24,439 bases of DNA from positions 1-24,439 of the forward strand of contig JAXHUE010000027.1 in the NCBI GenBank assembly GCA_034189655.1, in the 5' to 3' direction. The translations under genes were made by a program, and so were the position numbers. The notes beneath the pieces were generated by a model. It made no database searches. It was not told the DNA's origin and saw nothing but the letters and a program-made list of their open reading frames with translations. Source of the stretch: JAXHUE01 sp034189655 (GTDB taxonomy: Bacteria > Chloroflexota > Dehalococcoidia > E44-bin15). Of the stretch, positions 6,714-12,999 are shown piece after piece. How positions within the stretch are numbered: the stretch's first letter is position 1; each line of letters begins with the position of its first letter.

Positions 6714-8117
6714 CTACTCGAAGAGCTTCCCCGGGTTCAGGATGTGGTTGGGGTCGAAGGCGCGCTTTATCCGCTTCATGAGCTCTACCTTCTCGCGCTC
6801 CATGGTCATGGCCAGGTAGCCCTTCTTGTCGAGCCCGATGCCGTGCTCCCCCGATACCGCCCCTCCCAGTGATACCCCGGCGTGGTAGAGGTCGGCGAAG
6901 ACCGCGGGCAGTCGGCGCTCCCACTCCTCCCGCTCCATGCCCCTCCCCAGCAGGGAGAGGTGCACGTTGCCGTCGCCGGCGTGGCCGAAGGCCAGGATGG
7001 TCATCTGGTGGGCCACCGCTATCTCCTTGGCCCGGGCCACGAACTGGGGGATGGCGCTGCGGGGCACCACCACGTCTGCCGTCTCCACGGGCCCGGTGGC
7101 GCGCACCGCCGGGTAGAACCGCTCCCTGGCCTCGAGGAGCTCCCGCTTGGCGCGCTCGCTGCCGGGGACAAAGACCTCGATGGCCCCGTTGGCCTGGCAC
7201 ACCTCCTCTATGCGCTGGGCCTGCTCCAGGATGGCCTCCTCGTCCGCCCCCTCGACGATTATCATGAGAAAGGCCTCGTGCTCGTGGAAGGGCACCTCCC
7301 GCTCCAGGTACTGCTCCACTATCTGTATGATGTCCCGCTCCATGAACTCGATGCCCACCGGCAGTATGCCGTGTGCCAGGATATCGGGCACCGCCCCGAT
7401 GGCGTCCGGGAGGCGGGCGAAGGGGATGAACAGGACCTCCCTCCGTCCCGGCGGCGGGATGAGCTTGAGGATTATCCTGGTCACCACGGCCAGCGTCCCC
7501 TCCGAGCCGACGATGAGCTGGGTTAGGTCGTAGCCAGAGGAGCACTTGGCCAGCCTGCCCCCGGTCTCGATGACCTCTCCCGTGGGCAGCACGGCCTGGA
7601 GCCCCACCACGAAGTTGCGGGTCACCCCGTACTTGACCGCCCTCATCCCGCCGGCGTTGGTGGCCACGTTCCCTCCTATGGTGGCGCTGAGCTCTCCGGG
7701 GTACAGCGGGTAGTAGAGCCCCTGCCCCTCCACGGCGCGGTAGAGGTCGGAGAGCACCACCCCGGGCTCGACCACGGCGACGAAGTTGTCGGCGTCTATC
7801 TCCACTATGCGGTTCATGGCCTCCAGGGAGAGGACGATGCCCCCGTAGACGGGCACGCACCCGCCGCACACCCCGGTGCCCCCCCCGCGCGGCGTCACCG
7901 CGATCCCCCGCTCGTTGGCCAGGCGCAGCACCTGGGCCACCTGGGCGGTGTCGGCGGGCCTGACCACGCAGTCGGGCAGGTGGGGCTTGGGGATGGCCAT
8001 CTCGTCTAAGGAGTAGCGCCGCATCTCCTCGTCGCCGCGGAGGACGCCTTCCGCGCCCACGATGGCGGTGAGTGCCGCGATGACCTCGTCGCTTGCTGGG
8101 GCGTAGTCATTTGCCAT
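6714..8117 (-). CDS. FAD-linked oxidase, GlcD/D-lactate dehydrogenase type
   Basis: This 467-residue flavoprotein has an N-terminal PCMH-type FAD domain (TPRGGGTGVCGGCVP near residues 75-90; GATIGG-like LSATIGGNVATNAGG at 143-157). The C-terminal FAD-oxidase domain has the metal-binding HAGDGNVH (379-386) and SGEHGIG (422-428), and ends NPGKLFE. Family members oxidise 2-hydroxy acids such as D-lactate, glycolate or 2-hydroxyglutarate and pass electrons to quinone, EtfAB or an Fe-S partner. No GlcF-like partner is adjacent. The ATG follows GGAGGCCCCAC. It sits just downstream of a terminator, with no clear promoter in the 45 bases between. Confidence 0.93.
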   Translation of the reverse strand: MANDYAPASDEVIAALTAIVGAEGVLRGDEEMRRYSLDEMAIPKPHLPDCVVRPADTAQVAQVLRLANERGIAVTPRGGGTGVCGGCVPVYGGIVLSLEAMNRIVEIDADNFVAVVEPGVVLSDLYRAVEGQGLYYPLYPGELSATIGGNVATNAGGMRAVKYGVTRNFVVGLQAVLPTGEVIETGGRLAKCSSGYDLTQLIVGSEGTLAVVTRIILKLIPPPGRREVLFIPFARLPDAIGAVPDILAHGILPVGIEFMERDIIQIVEQYLEREVPFHEHEAFLMIIVEGADEEAILEQAQRIEEVCQANGAIEVFVPGSERAKRELLEARERFYPAVRATGPVETADVVVPRSAIPQFVARAKEIAVAHQMTILAFGHAGDGNVHLSLLGRGMEREEWERRLPAVFADLYHAGVSLGGAVSGEHGIGLDKKGYLAMTMEREKVELMKRIKRAFDPNHILNPGKLFE

Positions 8118-8160
8118 GTGGGGCCTCCCTTTCCCAGAGCCTCGCTCTCCCGGTGGCCAG

Positions 8161-8197
8161 AAAAGGGGGGCGCCTCCACTGGAGAGGCCCGCCCCCC
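8161..8197 (-). terminator. Rho-independent terminator of the dsrE-like/menB-like unit
   Basis: On the minus strand a long GC-rich hairpin forms: a 7-bp outer stem (8165-8171 with 8191-8197) and a 5-bp inner stem (8172-8176 with 8184-8188), with a two-base bulge. It is followed by TTTTC. It lies 29 bases past the crotonase stop. On the plus strand there is no T run, so it works for the minus strand. Confidence 0.7.
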
Positions 8198-8225
8198 TGG
8201 TCGTTTCTCTTCTTCCGGCGGGTGC

Positions 8226-9122
8226 CTAGTAGTCCTTCCAGAACTGGGGGGTCCTCTTCTCGAAGAAGGCCTTGTGTGCCTCCTCCACCTGGGGCAGCGT
8301 GAAGAAGTCGGGGGCCACCTCGTTCAAGACCTTCCCCATGTCGGCCTCCAGGTAGTGGTCGATGGAGGCGAAGCTCCTCTTGATAAGGGCCAGGGAGGCC
8401 GGGACCAGGTTCATGAGCTCGTCGCACCAGCGGTCCACCTCCTCGTCCAGCCGGGCGAGGGGCACCACCGCGTTCACCAGGCCCAGGGCCAGCGCCTCCT
8501 GTGCCGTGTAGCGGCGGCAGAGCATCCATATCTCCTTTGCCCGCTTCATCCCCACGACGTGCGCCAGCGACGAGACGATGAAGCCGTGTACCGGGCTGGC
8601 CACGCGGGGGCCGTTCTGGCCCAGTATGGCGTTGTCGGCGGCGATGGTGAAGTCGCAGTGATAGGCCAGGTGGTGGTGGCCGCCGATGCAGTAGCCCTTG
8701 ACCGCGGCGATCACAGGCGTGGTGGACTCCATGATGACGGAGTCGAAGCCACCGGCGGGTGCCCCCTGGGGGGCGGGCTCTTCCTTCTTCTCCTCCTCCT
8801 TCTTTTCCTCCCTCTCCGCCACCCTCTTGGCCTGGGGCTCGAACATGTCCTGGAGTCCCCCCTGTGCCTCCCACTGCATATCGCCGCCCACGCCGAAGTG
8901 GTCGCCCACGCCGCTTATCACCACCACGGCCACGCCGGAGTCGGTGTCTGCCGTCCGCATGGCGAGGGCGAACTCGGCCCACCCCTGGTCGGTCAGGGCG
9001 TTCATGCGGTGGGGGCGGTTGGAGCTTATCCTCACCACCCAGCCGCCGCTATCGCGGTGCTTCTTCTCATAGACGAGCTCCTTGAGACCGAGGTCCTCTA
9101 CCTGCCATTCCGACCATGCCAT
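8226..9122 (-). CDS. Enoyl-CoA hydratase/isomerase (crotonase) family protein, MenB/BadI-like
   Basis: This 298-residue crotonase is closest by eye to 1,4-dihydroxy-2-naphthoyl-CoA synthase and the related 2-ketocyclohexanecarboxyl-CoA hydrolase. It shares SNRPHRMNALT, the oxyanion-hole GVGGD (77-81), VKGYCIGGHHHLAYHCDFTIAADNAILGQNGP (split across 141-172), AKEIWMLCRRYTAQEALALGLVN and the C-terminal FFEKRTPQF. Two things are odd. The catalytic SFDAG-type motif is SPVHG (176-180), losing the Asp. A Lys/Glu-rich insertion with a Pro/Ala/Gly end (about 98-125) sits at the flexible active-site loop. The ATG follows AGGAGG with 8-base spacing, one base after the DsrE-like stop. No other men or bad genes are in the window, so the substrate is open. 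Confidence 0.85.
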   Translation of the reverse strand: MAWSEWQVEDLGLKELVYEKKHRDSGGWVVRISSNRPHRMNALTDQGWAEFALAMRTADTDSGVAVVVISGVGDHFGVGGDMQWEAQGGLQDMFEPQAKRVAEREEKKEEEKKEEPAPQGAPAGGFDSVIMESTTPVIAAVKGYCIGGHHHLAYHCDFTIAADNAILGQNGPRVASPVHGFIVSSLAHVVGMKRAKEIWMLCRRYTAQEALALGLVNAVVPLARLDEEVDRWCDELMNLVPASLALIKRSFASIDHYLEADMGKVLNEVAPDFFTLPQVEEAHKAFFEKRTPQFWKDY

Positions 9123-9123
9123 T

Positions 9124-9552
9124 TCAGAATCCTCCTATTACCGTCTTTGCCTCTTTGAGCTCTGTGAGCATGGCGGCGCTCTCCATGGAGGTGATGATGG
9201 CGGGGAGCCTGCCGTCTACGGCCAGTATCTTCGACCAGATGGGGCAGGCGATGAGCCTTACCCCGGCCCCGCTCGCCTGTGCCAGCAGGCGGTGTAGGTC
9301 TGTCCAGCGGTTGTCCTTGAAGTCAGAGACCTCCACCCCCATGGCGGTGGAGTTCCGCGATATCTTGATGCGGGCATCGCGGTTTCTGAAAAGGGGCGAC
9401 CAGTTGAAGGACTCCCCGGCCAGGGCAGCGAGCGCCTCTTCGGTGAAGATGATGCCCACATCTGCCCCTGCCCTCCTGGCCTCCAGCGCCAGCGCCACGT
9501 TGCCGATCACCGAGTCCTCCTCGGCCTGGCGGCAGATAAGGATGATGTCCAT
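9124..9552 (-). CDS. DsrE-like family protein
   Basis: This 142-residue protein has an alpha/beta fold of the DsrE/peroxiredoxin-like type: MDIILICRQ, then ALALEARRAGADVGIIFTEEAL, a central variable part, then the conserved-Cys strand GVRLIACPIWSKIL, then GRLPAIITSMESAAMLTELKEAKTVIGGF. The single Cys in the ACP segment fits family members involved in sulfur relay or redox chemistry, but no partner Tus/Dsr genes are visible. The ATG at 9552 follows AGAGGAGG with good spacing; the frame is open 18 codons further upstream without support. It is co-transcribed with the MenB-like crotonase from the promoter at 9617-9645. Confidence 0.8.
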   Translation of the reverse strand: MDIILICRQAEEDSVIGNVALALEARRAGADVGIIFTEEALAALAGESFNWSPLFRNRDARIKISRNSTAMGVEVSDFKDNRWTDLHRLLAQASGAGVRLIACPIWSKILAVDGRLPAIITSMESAAMLTELKEAKTVIGGF

Positions 9553-9616
9553 TCTTTTCCTCCTCTGGAGAGTCCTGGGGCCCCCCTCTTTCGGGCCCGA
9601 GGCCATCTACCCGCCT

Positions 9617-9645
9617 ATTGTAGGGTGCCCTGCGCCGTCGGTCAA
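9617..9645 (-). promoter_or_regulatory. Sigma70-type promoter for the dsrE-like/menB-like unit
   Basis: On the minus strand TTGACC (9640-9645) and TACAAT (9617-9622) are separated by exactly 17 bases, five of six matches each. The start would be near 9610, giving a leader of about 58 bases before the ATG at 9552. Confidence 0.75.
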
Positions 9646-9723
9646 TCCCGTGGCGTTGCCCTGTGGGCGGGTAGAGCGGGGCATGGTGGGGGGCCTGGAC
9701 GGGGACGCCGCCGTGGTGGGGCC

Positions 9724-10545
9724 CTAGTACCTGGGGTAGGAGCCGAAGACCTTGAACAGGGAGGTCTTCTCCCTGACCTGTGCCAGGGCCTCGGCGACGG
9801 GCCTGTCCTCGCGGTGGCCCTCCAGGTCGACGAGGAAGATGTAGCGCCCCAGGCTCTCCTTGGAGGGGCGCGACTCCAGCTTGGCCAGGTTGATGGTGCG
9901 CTGGGCGAACTCCTGGAGCACCTCGCACAGTGCCCCGGGGCGGTCCACGGCGAAGGAGAAGCACAGCGAGGTCTTGTCGGCGCCGGTGGGCGGGTGGTCT
10001 GTCGTGGCCAGCACCACGAAGCGGGTGATGTTGGACTGCTCGTCCTGGATGCCGGTGGCCATGACCTCCGCCCCGTAGAGCTGCGCGGCGCGCCCGGTGC
10101 CGATGGCGGCGGCGGGGTGCTCCGAGGCCATCATCTCCTCGACGGCGGCGGCGGTGGAGAGGGCGGCGACCAGGGTGGCCTTGGGGAAGCAGCGCTCGAT
10201 GAAGTGGCGGCACTGGCCCAGCGCCTGGGGGTGGGAGTATATCACCCTGATATCGGTGACCTGGGTCCCCGGCGGCACCAGGAGCTTGTGCTCGATGGGG
10301 AGGATGAGCTCCTTCCTGATGAGCACCTGTGACTCGTGGATAAGGACGTCGAGGGTATCGGTGACCGAGCCTTCAAGGCTGTTCTCGATGGCGACCACGC
10401 CCTCGTCGGCCATCCCGGAGCGCACCGCGGCGGCCACTGCCGGGATGCTGGGGAAGGGGATGAGCTGGGCCTCGCCGTCGTAGCCCAGCGCCGCCTCCTC
10501 GGTGAAGGTCCCCGGGGGCCCCAGGTATGCGAGCCGTGAGCTCAT
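9724..10545 (-). CDS. pheA: Prephenate dehydratase
   Basis: This 273-residue enzyme converts prephenate to phenylpyruvate in phenylalanine synthesis. The periplasmic-binding-like catalytic domain spans about 1-180, with LGPPGTFTEEAA, AIENSLEGSV (52-61) and the catalytic Thr of NITRF (Thr174). A C-terminal ACT domain (about 190-270) carries ESRP (224-227), the phenylalanine-binding motif for feedback inhibition. There is no chorismate mutase domain. The ATG at 10545 overlaps the TrkA stop as ATGA, so it is translationally coupled as the last gene of the uspA-trkA-trkA unit. Its company with ion-transport regulators rather than aromatic-pathway genes is unusual. The frame runs far upstream but that part overlaps trkA. 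Confidence 0.96.
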   Translation of the reverse strand: MSSRLAYLGPPGTFTEEAALGYDGEAQLIPFPSIPAVAAAVRSGMADEGVVAIENSLEGSVTDTLDVLIHESQVLIRKELILPIEHKLLVPPGTQVTDIRVIYSHPQALGQCRHFIERCFPKATLVAALSTAAAVEEMMASEHPAAAIGTGRAAQLYGAEVMATGIQDEQSNITRFVVLATTDHPPTGADKTSLCFSFAVDRPGALCEVLQEFAQRTINLAKLESRPSKESLGRYIFLVDLEGHREDRPVAEALAQVREKTSLFKVFGSYPRY

Positions 10546-11207
10546 GCCTGGCCACTCACCAGCGCGACGCGCAGCGCGTCCTCTGACTCGGGCCTGGTCA
10601 CGGCCACCATCTGGGAATCGGGCTCGATGACGGTGGAGTCCGTCGGCACCCCGACCCCCCACTTCCCCACTACCAGGCATACTATGGTATCGGGGGGCAG
10701 CGCGATGTCCTTGACCCTCTTGCCCACTGCCGCCGAGTTCTCCGGTATCTTTATCTCCACCAGACCGAACCCCTCCGCCTTGAGGGTGCAAAGGTGGACC
10801 AGGGTGTGGGTGGGCACCTCCTCGCTGATGTGCTCCAGGATGAGGTTGGTGCTGCTTATGGTCACGTCGATGCCCAGCATCTTGAACAGGCCCTCGTTCT
10901 TGGGGTTGCCCAGGCGGGCGATGGTGCGGGGGACCTTGAACAGGTGCTTGGCCACCTGGCACGCCACCAGGTTGTCCTCGTCCTCGTTGGTCACTGCGAT
11001 GAACATGTCTGCCCGCTCAGTCCCCACCTCGGCCAGGGTCTTGGCCTCGCAGCCGTCGCCGCGTACCACGACGCTGCCCAGTTGCTCCCCGATGAACTCG
11101 CACTTCTTGCTGTCCTTCTCCAGTATGAGGACCTCGTGGCCCTCACCGAGCAGGGCATTGGCCAGGTAGTACCCTATCTTTCCACCGCCGACGATGATGA
11201 TGTACAT
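10542..11207 (-). CDS. TrkA family NAD-binding potassium-transport regulator (TrkA-N plus TrkA-C)
   Basis: This 221-residue cytosolic protein has an N-terminal RCK/TrkA-N Rossmann domain: the GxGxxG-type VGGGKIGYYLA at 6-16, an acidic residue at the end of strand 2 in LILEKD, then RGDGCEAKTLAEVG and FIAVTNEDEDNLVA. A C-terminal TrkA-C domain (about 140-215: LVEIKIPENSAAVGKRVKDIALPPDTIV) follows. Such proteins gate K+ transporters or channels in response to nucleotides. No TrkH/KtrB is present; the nearest membrane protein is the two-TM channel at 12137-12718. AAGGGGTGAGCC precedes the ATG, three bases after the shorter TrkA gene's stop. Confidence 0.92.
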   Translation of the reverse strand: MYIIIVGGGKIGYYLANALLGEGHEVLILEKDSKKCEFIGEQLGSVVVRGDGCEAKTLAEVGTERADMFIAVTNEDEDNLVACQVAKHLFKVPRTIARLGNPKNEGLFKMLGIDVTISSTNLILEHISEEVPTHTLVHLCTLKAEGFGLVEIKIPENSAAVGKRVKDIALPPDTIVCLVVGKWGVGVPTDSTVIEPDSQMVAVTRPESEDALRVALVSGQA

Positions 11208-11210
11208 GGC

Positions 11211-11615
11211 TCACCCCTTGTCCCCTATGGCCTCCCGCAGCACCTTGACCCCCAGCGTGGTCGGGCTCATGGCCTCCAGGCCCAGGGAGCGGTAGAGCTC
11301 CTGGCGGATGGGGTCGTAGATGCGGCACACCACCTTGGGGACGTTGAACATGTATTTCGCTATCTGGGCCGCCATCACGTTGCGGTTGTCCCCCTGGGTC
11401 ACCGCGACGAAGGCGTCGGCCTGCTCGATGCCCGCCTTGCGCAGGCTGTCCTCGTCGGTGCCGTCGCAGATCAAGGCGGTACCTTTGAACTCTGCGGGTA
11501 GCCTCCTGAAGCTGTAGTGGTCGGTATCGAGGATGGTGACCTGGTGTCCCTCCTCCTCCAGGAGCCTTGCCAGGTGGGCGCCGACCCGTCCACAGCCCAT
11601 GATGATGACGTTCAT
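11211..11615 (-). CDS. Short TrkA-N domain protein
   Basis: This 134-residue protein is a lone TrkA-N/RCK Rossmann domain: IIMGCGRVGAHLARLLEEEGHQV (5-27), Asp in ILDTD, then CDGTDEDSLRKAGIEQADAFVAVTQGDNRNVMAAQIAK, then VVCRIYDP. It stops after the dimerisation helix with no TrkA-C domain, so it is about 80 residues shorter than its downstream neighbour. The stop is followed directly by the SD of the next gene, so there is no sign of frameshift decay. It may form a hetero-oligomeric RCK ring with the full-length TrkA encoded three bases downstream. Confidence 0.9.
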   Translation of the reverse strand: MNVIIMGCGRVGAHLARLLEEEGHQVTILDTDHYSFRRLPAEFKGTALICDGTDEDSLRKAGIEQADAFVAVTQGDNRNVMAAQIAKYMFNVPKVVCRIYDPIRQELYRSLGLEAMSPTTLGVKVLREAIGDKG

Positions 11616-11622
11616 GTTGCAC

Positions 11623-12060
11623 CTACACTAGCTGTTCTCGCCACAGGAGGACGCGGCACGGGGCGTTCTTGAGCACGTAGGGAACGGCCTGGCCCAGGTT
11701 GAACTCCCCGAAGCGCTTCTTGTAGCTTATGCCCATGATGATGAGCTCGATGCCTCGCTCCACCGCCTCGTCCACTATCGCCGGCCCGATCTCGCGGGCC
11801 TGGAGGATCTCGGTCTCGACCTCGTAGTCCATCTCGGTGGCGATGCGCTCGGCCTGTCGGAGCACCCTCTCCCCCTGCTGTGTCTCCGTCTCTATCTCGG
11901 CGTCTAAGGGCAGGGCGCGCTTGACCTGGATTACGTAGACGACGTATACTCTTCCCTTCCTCCTCCTGGCGATGGTGCAGGCCAGCCTGACCACCTCCTC
12001 GTCGACCGTCTCCCCCTTGACCGGCACCAGGAACTTGCTGAACTCAAGGGCCTTTTCCAT
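11623..12060 (-). CDS. Universal stress protein (UspA) family protein
   Basis: This 145-residue single-domain protein has the UspA alpha/beta fold: FSKFLVPVKGETVDEEVVRLACTIARRRKGRVYVVYVIQ at the N-terminus, DYEVETEILQAREIGPAIVDEAVERGIELIIMGIS centrally, and a GxxAxxVLKNAPCRVLL-type end. The usual G-2x-G-9x-G(S/T) ATP-binding loop is altered (MGISYKKRFGEFNLGQAV), so ATP binding is uncertain. The ATG at 12060 follows AGAGGAAGG; 17 upstream codons are open but overlap the promoter. It is the first gene of the unit with two TrkA genes and pheA, fitting the frequent pairing of Usp domains with ion transport. Confidence 0.88.
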   Translation of the reverse strand: MEKALEFSKFLVPVKGETVDEEVVRLACTIARRRKGRVYVVYVIQVKRALPLDAEIETETQQGERVLRQAERIATEMDYEVETEILQAREIGPAIVDEAVERGIELIIMGISYKKRFGEFNLGQAVPYVLKNAPCRVLLWREQLV

Positions 12061-12082
12061 AGAGCCTTCCTCTAAATGGGCT

Positions 12083-12111
12083 ATTATAATCCCTCGGCGG
12101 GGCAAAGGCAA
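12083..12111 (-). promoter_or_regulatory. Sigma70-type promoter of the uspA-trkA-trkA-pheA unit
   Basis: On the minus strand TTGCCT (12106-12111) and a perfect TATAAT (12083-12088) are separated by 17 bases. The start near 12076 gives a leader of about 15 bases carrying the GAGGAAGG ribosome site of the first gene. Confidence 0.75.
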
Positions 12112-12136
12112 TGCCCTTTAGGTTACATAATGCGCG

Positions 12137-12718
12137 CTAGCCCTCGTCCTGCTGCTCCTCCTTGAGCCGCCCTATCTGGGCGTCTATGACGTTGGCCGCG
12201 GTGTCTTTTAAGACCTGCAGCTCTTCGATGGTGAGCTCATCTATTATCCCCAGGTTGTACTGGACGGTGGCCACGATCTGCTTGGAGGGGGTCTCGCGGC
12301 GGCGCATGAAGTAGGTGGTGACGCTGGCGATGATGGTCCCGTAGAAGATGAGGCAGCCGACGATGGCCCATATGCCCCCCACTATCTGCCCGGCGCCGGT
12401 CACCGGCATGGGGGCCGTGCCCATGGTCGTCATCGCCACCACGCCCCACCAGAGCGCCTCAGAGTAGTGCGCTATCCCTGAGCCTGGGGCGCCGACCTCA
12501 GCGAAGTAGATGCAGGTGGAGAAGATGAGCAGGAGAACGGCGGCAAAAGATATCATGGGCACGAATGGTGTGTGCATGAGGATAGTGCTTATGGCCCTCA
12601 CCACCTCGGGGATCCTGGGGGCAACCCTGAGCCTCGCCCTCGGCTGCCGCTTCCTCCGCAGCACCTCATCCCCGGGTCGGGTCTTGTGCACAGGCTCGAA
12701 GGGCTTCTCGTCTCCCAT
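12137..12718 (-). CDS. Two-TM ion channel protein with degenerate selectivity filter
   Basis: This 193-residue protein has a basic cytosolic N-terminus (about 1-48), a first TM helix (about 52-74), a pore helix EALWWGVVAMTT (87-98), a second TM helix (about 112-135) and an acidic, helical C-terminus. The layout is that of the K+ channel Ion_trans_2 family. The filter normally reading TVGYGD is Thr98-Met-Gly-Thr-Ala102, followed by PMPVT, one residue shorter than usual, so K+ selectivity is not expected by the classic mechanism. It has no RCK domain of its own. The ATG follows GGAGGT at 7-base spacing, and it has its own promoter 60 to 90 bases upstream. A non-selective or anion-permeable channel is possible. 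Confidence 0.82.
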   Translation of the reverse strand: MGDEKPFEPVHKTRPGDEVLRRKRQPRARLRVAPRIPEVVRAISTILMHTPFVPMISFAAVLLLIFSTCIYFAEVGAPGSGIAHYSEALWWGVVAMTTMGTAPMPVTGAGQIVGGIWAIVGCLIFYGTIIASVTTYFMRRRETPSKQIVATVQYNLGIIDELTIEELQVLKDTAANVIDAQIGRLKEEQQDEG

Positions 12719-12785
12719 GCCCGATACCTCCGCTGTTGCCGCCTATGGCCCCGTCTTCTACGGCCTTTTCCTGCTTTTGAGCGGA

Positions 12786-12814
12786 ATTGTACTCCCCTCC
12801 ACGGGGCCCGTCAA
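12786..12814 (-). promoter_or_regulatory. Sigma70-type promoter of the ion channel gene
   Basis: On the minus strand TTGACG (12809-12814) and TACAAT (12786-12791) are separated by 17 bases. The start near 12779 gives a leader of about 60 bases. The rest of the 281-base divergent gap holds the opposite promoter and no other structure I can support. Confidence 0.72.
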
Positions 12815-12923
12815 TACATAGTAATGGCAGGTAAATTCACACTATTCTATCACTGTCTTACTGGTGGGACAAGCAGGAACGCTCGTCTGCGAGCTGTAGT
12901 GCCCCTGCGGCCCCCTCCTTCGA

Positions 12924-12952
12924 TTGACGCGCCATTCCGCCCAACGTATAAT
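12924..12952 (+). promoter_or_regulatory. Sigma70-type promoter of the acyl-CoA synthetase gene
   Basis: TTGACG (12924-12929) and a perfect TATAAT (12947-12952) are separated by 17 bases. The start near 12959 leaves a 40-base leader with the AAAGGAGAG ribosome site before the ATG at 13000. It is divergent from the channel promoter about 110 bases away. Confidence 0.8.
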
Positions 12953-12999
12953 GTATAGTTGGCTAGACTGATATTGGAGAGTGCAAAGGAGAGCGATAC

